6,168 nt of DNA from an uncultured Collinsella sp. (GCA_900752275.1 CAADUS010000234.1:1-6168); one strand, 5' to 3'. Numbered from the stretch's first letter, positions 1-4,883 are shown. The notes: a model not told the origin generated them from the sequence alone. Program-made: numbers and translations.

Positions 1-10
1 CCCAGATAAA

Positions 11-45
11 CCCTGCCAAAATAACCCTGTCCCTTTTTGGCAGGG
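11..45. repeat. Hairpin with 11-bp perfect stem, REP-like candidate
   Basis: The stem CCCTGCCAAAA (11-21) pairs perfectly with TTTTGGCAGGG (35-45) around a 13-base loop. On the minus strand the element reads GGGACAGGGTTATTTTGG, which resembles, from memory, the GGGGACAGG-type palindromes associated with IS200/IS605 or REP-associated tyrosine transposases. No transposase is present. The T-run lies inside the stem on the plus strand and only TTTAT follows on the minus strand, so it is a poor intrinsic terminator. The hairpin is seen directly; the REP assignment is inference. Confidence 0.5.
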
Positions 46-54
46 AACGTTGCC

Positions 55-70
55 CCGACGAGCACGTCGG
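55..70. repeat. Small hairpin, 6-bp stem
   Basis: CCGACG (55-60) and CGTCGG (65-70) form a perfect 6-bp GC-rich stem with loop AGCA. It abuts the left edge of the large inverted repeat that begins at 71. No T-run follows, so it does not look like an intrinsic terminator by itself. Confidence 0.4.
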
Positions 71-205
71 ATTCCCGGGCCGGGCGGCACAGGGGTTAAG
101 TTTGTTGCGAGTTCCGCACGAGCCGGAGGCCACTTAATGTGGCCTCCGTGCGAGCCAGGACTGTAGAGCAGCAAACTTAACCCCTGTGCCGCCCGGCCCG
201 GGAAT
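71..205. repeat. Large nested inverted repeat (135 bases)
   Basis: Outer arms 71-108 and 168-205 are reverse complements over 38 bp with a single T/C difference (105 versus 171), which still allows a G-U pair in RNA. Inside is a second hairpin: CGCAC (115-119) with GTGCG (148-152), then a five-base bulge at 120-124, then GGAGGCCAC (125-133) with GTGGCCTCC (139-147) around loop TTAAT. Transcribed, it would make a very long, stable rod. There is no U-tract at either end and no clear target-site duplication at the flanks (GTCGG versus CAGCT). It could be a miniature mobile element, a REPIN-like pair, a structured RNA, or part of a terminator for an unseen upstream gene. The structure is certain; the function is unknown. 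Confidence 0.85.
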
Positions 206-291
206 CAGCTACCGCGCACAGGAGGGGATTCCTTTTGTGTAGGCTTTGCGGAAATGTGCCAATTTTGGGATACGCCCGGCGGCGTGGTCTG

Positions 292-320
292 TTGACGGCA
301 CAGCTAACGGCACGTATCCT
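292..320 (+). promoter_or_regulatory. Sigma70-type promoter of the str operon
   Basis: A -35 box TTGACG (292-297) is separated by exactly 17 bases from a -10 box TATCCT (315-320), predicting a transcription start near 327 and an rpsL leader of about 87 bases. Five of six bases match the -35 consensus and four of six the -10. The spacer begins inside one copy and ends inside another copy of the 7-bp direct repeat ACGGCAC (295-301 and 307-313). The same -10 hexamer recurs upstream of fabH. Confidence 0.7.
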
Positions 321-339
321 ATCGAACTGCGTGTTTCGT

Positions 340-357
340 AGGGGGATGCTGACCCCT
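340..357 (+). promoter_or_regulatory. Possible hairpin in the rpsL leader
   Basis: AGGGG (340-344) can pair with CCCCT (353-357) around an eight-base loop, about 13 bases after the predicted transcription start. It is a short stem with no T-run, so it may only protect the 5' end of the transcript. A regulatory role is speculative. Confidence 0.25.
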
Positions 358-401
358 CGATTCAAGCCGTTGCACTTTACAGAAAGCTGGAATCATTCGA
401 G

Positions 402-416
402 AAGGAGTACGCTTTG
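402..416 (+). promoter_or_regulatory. Ribosome binding site fixing the TTG start of rpsL
   Basis: AAGGAG (402-407) lies six bases before TTG (414-416). No ATG or GTG is available in frame nearby, and the protein beginning at this TTG starts with the conserved S12 N-terminus (PTINQLVR), so TTG is the start codon. Confidence 0.85.
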
Positions 417-791
417 CCTACTATTAACCAGCTGGTTCGCCAGGGCCGTCGTTCCGTGCCCAAGAAGTCCAAGAACGCTGCTCTGCAGCACAACTCCCAG
501 AAGCGCGGCGTGTGCACCCGTGTCTTCACCACGAGCCCCAAGAAGCCGAACTCGGCTCTTCGTAAGGTTGCCCGTGTTCGCCTCGTCAACGGCATCGAAG
601 TTACCGCTTACATCCCGGGTGAGGGCCACAACCTGCAGGAGCACTCCATCGTGCTCGTCCGCGGCGGTCGTGTCCGTGACCTCCCTGGTGTCCGCTATCA
701 CGTCATCCGTGGCGCCTACGACGCTGCTCCGGTCCAGAACCGTATGCAGGCCCGTTCCAAGTACGGTGCTAAGCGCCCCAAGGCCAAATAA
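414..791 (+). CDS. rpsL: 30S ribosomal protein S12
   Basis: S12 sits at the interface side of the 30S subunit near the decoding centre and helps control tRNA selection accuracy. The 125-residue product has full family length. It begins PTINQLVR, carries the signature QKRGVCTR (29-36), then TTSPKKPNSALRK (39-51), GEGHNLQEHS (69-78) and GGRVRDLPGVRYH (84-96), and ends in a basic tail (ARSKYGAKRPKAK). Lys43, the main streptomycin-sensitivity residue, is retained. Residue 88, normally Lys in GGRVKDLPG, is Arg (CGT at 675-677). Asp89, the site methylthiolated by RimO in some bacteria, is present. The start codon is TTG. It is the first gene of the str operon, 73 bases before rpsG. Identification is near certain. 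Confidence 0.98.
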   Translation: MPTINQLVRQGRRSVPKKSKNAALQHNSQKRGVCTRVFTTSPKKPNSALRKVARVRLVNGIEVTAYIPGEGHNLQEHSIVLVRGGRVRDLPGVRYHVIRGAYDAAPVQNRMQARSKYGAKRPKAK

Positions 792-816
792 GCCAGATAA
801 CGTTTTGATACTTTCG

Positions 817-842
817 CCGTGTGCCGCCTAAGCGCCGCACGG
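817..842 (+). promoter_or_regulatory. Intercistronic hairpin between rpsL and rpsG
   Basis: CCGTGTG (817-823) pairs with CGCACGG (836-842), seven pairs with one G-U, around a 12-base GC-rich loop in the 73-base gap. In E. coli the rpsL-rpsG intercistronic RNA binds S7 and represses translation of rpsG. An equivalent role here is inference from position only. The stem ends nine bases before the rpsG ribosome binding site. Confidence 0.4.
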
Positions 843-864
843 TAGACACATAAGGAGATTTCAC

Positions 865-1338
865 ATGCCGCGTCGTGCAGCAGCTAATCGTCGTGAGGTT
901 CAGCCTGACGCCGTTTACAACAACCGCCTGGTGACTCAGCTCATCAACAAGGTCCTTCTTGACGGCAAGAAGGCCACCGCTGAGCGCATCGTTTACACCG
1001 CTTTCGAGATCGTTGCCGAGAAGTCCGAGGGTGGCGACGCTCTCGCTACCTTCAAGAAGGCTATGGACAACGTCAAGCCCACGCTCGAGGTTAAGCCCAA
1101 GCGTGTCGGTGGCGCTACCTATCAGGTCCCGATGGAGGTCAACTCCCGTCGTTCCACCGCTCTGGGTATCCGCTGGATTGTCAACTTCTCCCGCGCTCGC
1201 AAGGAGAAGACCATGGCCGAGCGTCTCGCCAACGAGATCCTCGACGCTTCCAACGGCCTGGGCGCTTCCGTCAAGAAGCGTGAGGACGTCTTCAAGATGG
1301 CCGAGGCCAACCGCGCGTTCTCTCACTATCGTTGGTAA
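865..1338 (+). CDS. rpsG: 30S ribosomal protein S7
   Basis: S7 binds the 3' major domain of 16S rRNA, nucleates assembly of the 30S head and lines the E site. The product has 157 residues, the usual bacterial length. It has a basic N-terminus (PRRAAANRRE), the helical core with LINKVLLDGKKATAERIVY (26-44), the long beta-hairpin LEVKPKRVGGATYQVP (74-89), then RRSTALGIRWIV, and the conserved C-terminus ANRAFSHYRW. The ATG start follows AAGGAG (852-857) at seven bases. It lies between rpsL and fusA, only 19 bases from fusA, in the usual str order. S7 is the autoregulator of this operon in E. coli; whether that holds here is not shown. No anomalies seen. Confidence 0.98.
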   Translation: MPRRAAANRREVQPDAVYNNRLVTQLINKVLLDGKKATAERIVYTAFEIVAEKSEGGDALATFKKAMDNVKPTLEVKPKRVGGATYQVPMEVNSRRSTALGIRWIVNFSRARKEKTMAERLANEILDASNGLGASVKKREDVFKMAEANRAFSHYRW

Positions 1339-1357
1339 GTTAAGGTAAGGAACTAAC

Positions 1358-3457
1358 ATGGCTAAGCCTAAGTACAAGCTTTCCGATACCCGTAACATCG
1401 GCATCATGGCCCACATCGATGCCGGTAAGACCACCACGACCGAGCGTATTCTTTACTACACCGGTAAGACCCACAAGATCGGTGAGGTCCATGAGGGCGC
1501 TGCCACCATGGACTGGATGGTTCAGGAGCAGGAGCGCGGCGTAACCATTACCTCCGCTGCTACCACGTGCTTCTGGAACAAGGACGGTAAGGACTACCGC
1601 ATCCAGATCATCGACACCCCGGGCCACGTTGACTTCACCGCCGAGGTCGAGCGCTGCCTGCGCGTCCTCGATGGCGCTGTCGCCGTCTTCGACGCCGTTG
1701 CCGGCGTTCAGCCCCAGTCTGAGACCGTTTGGCGTCAGGCTTCTACCTTCAACGTCCCCCGCATCGCCTTCATCAACAAGTATGACCGCGTGGGCGCTGA
1801 CTTCTTCAACGCTATCGAGACCATGAAGGATCGTCTCGACGCTAACGCCGTGGCCGCTCAGGTCCCGATGGGCGCCGAGGACAACTTCTGGGGCGTCATC
1901 GACCTGGTCACCATGACTGCATGGGACTTCAAGGCCGACGACAAGGGCATGACCTACCCCGAGCCGATGGACGAGATCCCGGCTGAGTTCGCCGACATCG
2001 CTGCCACCAAGCGCGAGGAGCTCCTCGACGCTGCTGCCAGCTTTGACGACGAGCTCATGGAGAAGATCCTCATGGAGGAGGACTTCACCGTCGAGGAGCT
2101 CAAGGCTGCTCTGCGCAAGGGTGTTCTGGCCAACGAGCTCAACCTCGTCTTCGTGGGCTCCGCCTACAAGAACAAGGGCGTTCAGGAGCTGCTCGACGCT
2201 GTCGTCGACTACCTGCCCAGCCCGCTCGACGTCGAGGCCGTCACCGGTACCGATCCGGACACCGGCGAGGAGATCCAGCGTCATCCTTCCTTCGATGAGC
2301 CCTTCTCCGGCCTGGTCTTCAAGATCATGACCGACCCGTTCGTCGGTAAGCTCACCTATGTCCGCGTTTACTCCGGCCGCGCCGAGTCCGGCTCCTACGT
2401 GGTCAACGCTTCCAACGGTCAGCGCGAGCGCCTCGGCCGCATCCTCGAGATGAACGCCGCCGAGCGTATCGACCGTGACGACGCTGCCGCCGGCGACATC
2501 GTCGCTTGCGTCGGCTTCAAGAACTCCACCACCGGTGACACCCTGTGCGCCGAGGGCAAGGAGATCGTCCTCGAGAAGATCGAGTTCGCTAAGCCCGTTA
2601 TCGACGTTGCCATCGAGCCCAAGACCAAGGCCGAGCAGGACAAGATGTCCCTTGCTCTGACCAAGCTCGCCGAGGAGGACCCGACCTTCCAGGTGTCCAC
2701 CAACCACGAGACCGGCCAGACCATCATCGCCGGCATGGGCGAGCTGCACCTCGAGATCATCGTCGACCGTCTGCTCCGCGAGTTCAAGGTTGACGCTAAC
2801 GTTGGTAAGCCCCAGGTTGCCTACCGCGAGACCGCTGGTCACGACGTCGAGAAGGCTGAGGGCAAGTTCGTCCGTCAGTCCGGTGGTCGCGGTCAGTACG
2901 GCCACGCCGTCATTAAGCTCGAGAAGATGGAGGAGGGCTTCGGCTACGAGTTCGTCAACGCTATCGTCGGCGGCGTCGTGCCCAAGGAGTACATCCCGTC
3001 CATCGACAAGGGCATCCAGGAGGCCCTGAACACCGGTGTTATCGCCGGCTTCCCGGTCCTCGACGTTAAGGTCACCCTGTTCGACGGTTCTTACCACGAG
3101 GTCGACTCCTCCGAGGCCGCCTTCAAGATCGCCGGTTCCATGGCTATCAAGGACGCCCTCAAGAAGTCCGATCCGCAGCTGCTCGAGCCGATCATGGCTG
3201 TCGAGGTCGAGACCCCCGAGCAGTACATGGGCGACGTTATGGGCAACCTCTCCGGTCGCCGCGGCAAGATCGAGGGCATGGAGGATCGCAAGAACAGCAA
3301 GCTCATCCGTGCCAAGGTGCCGCTGGGCGAGATGTTCGGTTACGCTACCGACCTTCGCTCCCAGACCCAGGGCCGTGCATCCTACACGATGCAGTTCGAC
3401 TCTTATGAGCCGGCGCCCAAGTCCATCGTGGACGAGGTCATGAGCAAGAACGCCTAA
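1358..3457 (+). CDS. fusA: Elongation factor G (EF-G)
   Basis: EF-G is the cytosolic translational GTPase that drives mRNA-tRNA translocation and, with ribosome recycling factor, splits ribosomes after termination. The 699-residue product has all five domains. G domain: P-loop AHIDAGKTTTTER (18-30), switch I with RGVTITSAAT (60-69), DTPGH (86-90) and NKYD (140-143). Domain II covers about 300-400. Domain III contains MGELHLE (460-466). Domain IV carries SGGRGQYGH (508-516) and tip-region GSYHEVDSSE with His580. Domain V includes YMGDVMG (623-629) and EMFGYATDLRS. The G4 motif is NKYD where EF-G almost always has NKMD; Asn, Lys and Asp are kept, so GTP use should be intact. The ATG start follows AAGGA (1347-1351). 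Codon bias is strong, as expected for a very highly expressed gene. Confidence 0.98.
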   Translation: MAKPKYKLSDTRNIGIMAHIDAGKTTTTERILYYTGKTHKIGEVHEGAATMDWMVQEQERGVTITSAATTCFWNKDGKDYRIQIIDTPGHVDFTAEVERCLRVLDGAVAVFDAVAGVQPQSETVWRQASTFNVPRIAFINKYDRVGADFFNAIETMKDRLDANAVAAQVPMGAEDNFWGVIDLVTMTAWDFKADDKGMTYPEPMDEIPAEFADIAATKREELLDAAASFDDELMEKILMEEDFTVEELKAALRKGVLANELNLVFVGSAYKNKGVQELLDAVVDYLPSPLDVEAVTGTDPDTGEEIQRHPSFDEPFSGLVFKIMTDPFVGKLTYVRVYSGRAESGSYVVNASNGQRERLGRILEMNAAERIDRDDAAAGDIVACVGFKNSTTGDTLCAEGKEIVLEKIEFAKPVIDVAIEPKTKAEQDKMSLALTKLAEEDPTFQVSTNHETGQTIIAGMGELHLEIIVDRLLREFKVDANVGKPQVAYRETAGHDVEKAEGKFVRQSGGRGQYGHAVIKLEKMEEGFGYEFVNAIVGGVVPKEYIPSIDKGIQEALNTGVIAGFPVLDVKVTLFDGSYHEVDSSEAAFKIAGSMAIKDALKKSDPQLLEPIMAVEVETPEQYMGDVMGNLSGRRGKIEGMEDRKNSKLIRAKVPLGEMFGYATDLRSQTQGRASYTMQFDSYEPAPKSIVDEVMSKNA

Positions 3458-3482
3458 GTTCGAGCTCCCTGTTACGTAATCC

Positions 3483-3499
3483 GCGAGAACATCTCTCGC
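3483..3499 (+). promoter_or_regulatory. Small hairpin in the fusA-rpsJ gap
   Basis: GCGAGA (3483-3488) pairs perfectly with TCTCGC (3494-3499) around loop ACATC, followed by ACTCTTTGG. It sits in the 60-base gap where tuf would lie in many genomes. The stem is short and the T-run brief and interrupted, so it is at most a weak attenuator or RNA-processing site, and it ends seven bases before the rpsJ ribosome binding site. Confidence 0.3.
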
Positions 3500-3506
3500 A
3501 CTCTTT

Positions 3507-3520
3507 GGAGGTTTAAGTTG
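3507..3520 (+). promoter_or_regulatory. Ribosome binding site fixing the TTG start of rpsJ
   Basis: GGAGG (3507-3511) lies six bases before TTG (3518-3520). Translation from this TTG gives the canonical S10 N-terminus ATQKIRIRLK, and no other start codon lies in a suitable place. Confidence 0.85.
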
Positions 3521-3826
3521 GCTACCCAGAAGATCCGCATTCGCCTCAAGGGCTATGATCACGAGGTCGTCGATCAGTCCGCGAAGCTCATCGTTGAGAC
3601 CGCTCAGAAGACCGGCGCTCGCGTTTCCGGTCCTGTCCCCCTGCCCACCGAGCGCAACCTGTACACGGTTATCCGCTCGCCGCACGTGAACAAGGACTCC
3701 CGTGAGCAGTTCGAGATGCGCACCCACAAGCGCCTCATCGACATCCTCGACCCCACCTCGGGCACCGTTGATTCGCTCATGCGTCTCGACCTTCCCGCTG
3801 GCGTCGACATCGACATCAAGCTCTAA
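3518..3826 (+). CDS. rpsJ: 30S ribosomal protein S10 / NusE
   Basis: S10 is a component of the 30S head and, as NusE, joins NusB in antitermination complexes and contacts NusG to couple transcription and translation. The 102-residue product has family length. It shows the N-terminal strand KIRIRLKGYDHEVVDQS, the long loop with GPVPLPTERNLYTVIRSPHVNK (about 38-58), REQFEMRTHKRLIDIL, and the C-terminal LMRLDLPAGVDIDIKL. The start is TTG with an ideal GGAGG. The gene follows fusA by 60 bases and is closed by a strong terminator, so it appears to be the last gene of the str operon and not the head of an S10 operon. Tuf is missing between fusA and rpsJ, and rplC does not follow. Confidence 0.97.
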   Translation: MATQKIRIRLKGYDHEVVDQSAKLIVETAQKTGARVSGPVPLPTERNLYTVIRSPHVNKDSREQFEMRTHKRLIDILDPTSGTVDSLMRLDLPAGVDIDIKL

Positions 3827-3847
3827 GCGATATCGCTCATAGCTTAC

Positions 3848-3888
3848 AGAGCCCCGCTACCATTACGGTAGCGGGGCTCTTTTGTTTT
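3848..3888 (+). terminator. Strong intrinsic terminator of the str operon
   Basis: A perfect 14-bp stem (3848-3861 with 3867-3880) closes a five-base loop ATTAC and is followed by TTTGTTTT. It lies 22 bases after the rpsJ stop codon. On the minus strand the same hairpin has no T-run, so it is a poor terminator for the convergent birA transcript, for which I see no better candidate. Confidence 0.93.
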
Positions 3889-3941
3889 GAATGATGGTTT
3901 GGACTGCCGGGTATTGCTGCCGAGTAGGTGGCTGCGGCGCC

Positions 3942-4718
3942 CTATTCGCTCAAGGGGCGCAGCGATGCCTCCTCAAAATGGAAGGATCGCACGCCGCTTT
4001 CCGCTTCGATACACGCGCGACCAAAGGCATCGACGGTTTTAAAGATGCCGCGTGCCAGCTCGTCACCGGCAGGGGAACGGGCGATAACGTGCTCCCCAAT
4101 CCAATTGAGGTGAGCGACATATTCGCCGTGGACGGGCGCGAGTGGTCCGGCGTTATCTTCCATGGCGTTGAGACGCTCTGCCCACGCGTTCACAGCGTTT
4201 ACGACGGTGTGATAGACCTCCTTGAGTAACACATCGACGGCGGGAACGTTCTCGTTGAGATCCGAGAGACCGATTGCCGGCAGGCCGCCATCGGGAACCT
4301 CCGAGGGCACATAGTTCACATTGACGCCAATGCCGCAGACGGCGAAAGGTTTGCCGTCGTTATCGCGTGCGGCCTCGACCAGAATGCCGCCGAGCTTGCG
4401 CCCTCGCGCGACCAGATCGTTGGGCCATTTGAGGTCAATCTCGTTTGCAAGGCCCTGCATTTCGAGCGCCTCGAGCACCGCTAGGCCGCTGACGGCGGCA
4501 AGACCAGAGTACTTTGCAGGATTAACGCATGGGCGCAGAACAATCGAAAGCAATAGGTTGCCAGCGGTTGAATCCCACTTGTGGCCGCGCCGGCCGCGTC
4601 CTGCTGTCTGAGCCCGGGCGGCAAGTCCTGTGCCGTGCGGCGCTCCCTGTTTTCCTGCTTCGAGCAGGTCATCGTTGGTCGATCCGGTTACGTCGACCAC
4701 CGTTAAACGAGAATCCAT
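3942..4718 (-). CDS. birA: Biotin--[acetyl-CoA-carboxylase] ligase, single-domain
   Basis: The enzyme activates biotin with ATP to biotinyl-5'-AMP and transfers it to a lysine of the biotin carboxyl carrier protein of acetyl-CoA carboxylase or other biotin enzymes, in the cytoplasm. The 258-residue product shows the catalytic domain: GSTN (12-15), the biotinyl-AMP loop GRGRRG (40-45) with HKW after it, KWPND (97-101), RKLGGILVE (107-115) and GIGVNVN (129-135). A small C-terminal SH3-like domain (about 206-258) ends EEASLRPL. There is no N-terminal winged helix, so unlike E. coli BirA it should not repress a biotin operon by itself. The ATG start follows AGGAGG (plus-strand 4730-4735) at 11 bases, slightly long. 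It converges on rpsJ and diverges from fabH; that neighbourhood suits a role in feeding malonyl-CoA synthesis. Confidence 0.93.
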   Translation of the reverse strand: MDSRLTVVDVTGSTNDDLLEAGKQGAPHGTGLAARAQTAGRGRRGHKWDSTAGNLLLSIVLRPCVNPAKYSGLAAVSGLAVLEALEMQGLANEIDLKWPNDLVARGRKLGGILVEAARDNDGKPFAVCGIGVNVNYVPSEVPDGGLPAIGLSDLNENVPAVDVLLKEVYHTVVNAVNAWAERLNAMEDNAGPLAPVHGEYVAHLNWIGEHVIARSPAGDELARGIFKTVDAFGRACIEAESGVRSFHFEEASLRPLSE

Positions 4719-4797
4719 AACAGCTGCTACCTCCTAAGGTAATAAGGCAATCGCGTAATGGTGTCGAGAGATAGACACAATGTGAAGCCTTTGTCGC

Positions 4798-4826
4798 ATT
4801 TGAACAATTTAATGTTAACACGTCAA
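4798..4826 (-). promoter_or_regulatory. Predicted birA promoter
   Basis: On the minus strand TTGACG (plus 4821-4826) is followed after 17 bases by TCAAAT (plus 4798-4803), predicting a start near 4791 and a leader of about 70 bases. The -35 is a five of six match, the -10 four of six. The -35 box lies wholly inside the first direct repeat (4812-4830), so a factor bound there would cover it. Confidence 0.4.
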
Positions 4827-4830
4827 CAAC
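4812..4830. promoter_or_regulatory. Candidate operator, copy 1 of a 19-bp direct repeat
   Basis: ATGTTAACACGTCAACAAC matches the copy at 4860-4878 in 18 of 19 positions. Inside it GTTAAC and GTCAAC form an imperfect inverted repeat around AC, a shape typical of dimeric regulators. It overlaps the predicted birA -35 and occupies the -35 position of the predicted fabH promoter. I cannot assign the regulator; it does not match the FapR or FabT sites I know. Confidence 0.5.
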
Positions 4831-4843
4831 GGCTGAAATGCGT

Positions 4844-4849
4844 TATCCT
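4844..4849 (+). promoter_or_regulatory. Predicted -10 box of the fabH promoter
   Basis: TATCCT is identical to the -10 of the str promoter and would place transcription start near 4856. No good -35 stands at 16-18 bases upstream; that position is filled by the first 19-bp direct repeat, suggesting dependence on, or blocking by, a bound protein. Confidence is limited because only one hexamer supports it. Confidence 0.35.
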
Positions 4850-4859
4850 CTCTTGGTCG

Positions 4860-4878
4860 ATGTAAACACGTCAACAAC
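4860..4878. promoter_or_regulatory. Candidate operator, copy 2 of a 19-bp direct repeat
   Basis: ATGTAAACACGTCAACAAC differs from copy 1 at one base (A at 4864 for T at 4816) and starts exactly 48 bases after it. It lies just downstream of the predicted fabH transcription start and ends five bases before the GGAGG of fabH, so binding could block early transcription, or the RNA copy could affect translation. Confidence 0.5.
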
Positions 4879-4883
4879 TCAAA

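Larger units (their letters stand above)
1..413. other. Non-coding region upstream of the str operon
   Basis: No reading frame here looks like a real gene; the long plus-strand frame that crosses it runs on through rpsL in the wrong frame and has low-complexity Ser/Arg/Thr composition. The region holds, in order, a hairpin at 11-45, a small hairpin at 55-70, a large nested inverted repeat at 71-205, a short GC-rich hairpin ACGCC/GGCGT at 272-285, a sigma70-type promoter at 292-320, and an rpsL leader of about 87 bases ending in a strong ribosome binding site. No upstream gene end is visible. Confidence 0.75.

Noticed and set aside
246..274. Second upstream promoter TTGCGG-17-GATACG for rpsL
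   Set aside because: The -10 matches consensus at only three of six positions and the promoter at 292-320 is far better.
426..437. Perfect 12-bp palindrome AACCAGCTGGTT in early rpsL
   Set aside because: It lies in codons for conserved residues Asn-Gln-Leu-Val, so coding constraint explains it. Pairing with the leader AGCTGG (385-390) is possible but short.
235..831. A 198-codon plus-strand frame over the leader and rpsL
   Set aside because: It overlaps rpsL in another frame, its protein is low-complexity Ser/Arg/Thr, and it crosses the str promoter.
1340..3727. A 795-codon open frame on the minus strand across all of fusA
   Set aside because: It is a mirror of the codon bias of fusA (few codons that read as stops in reverse). 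Its translation is repetitive Leu/Gly/Val/Asp with no domain I recognise and no promoter or ribosome binding site.
3889..4229. Plus-strand open frames opposite birA
   Set aside because: They are shadows of the minus-strand ligase, whose motifs are unmistakable, and they show no family resemblance.
4761..4784. GTGTC/GACAC inverted repeat and CACAATGTG palindrome in the birA leader
   Set aside because: Stems are only four or five bases and easily arise by chance; no recognisable operator or riboswitch pattern (including a biotin-related one) is present.
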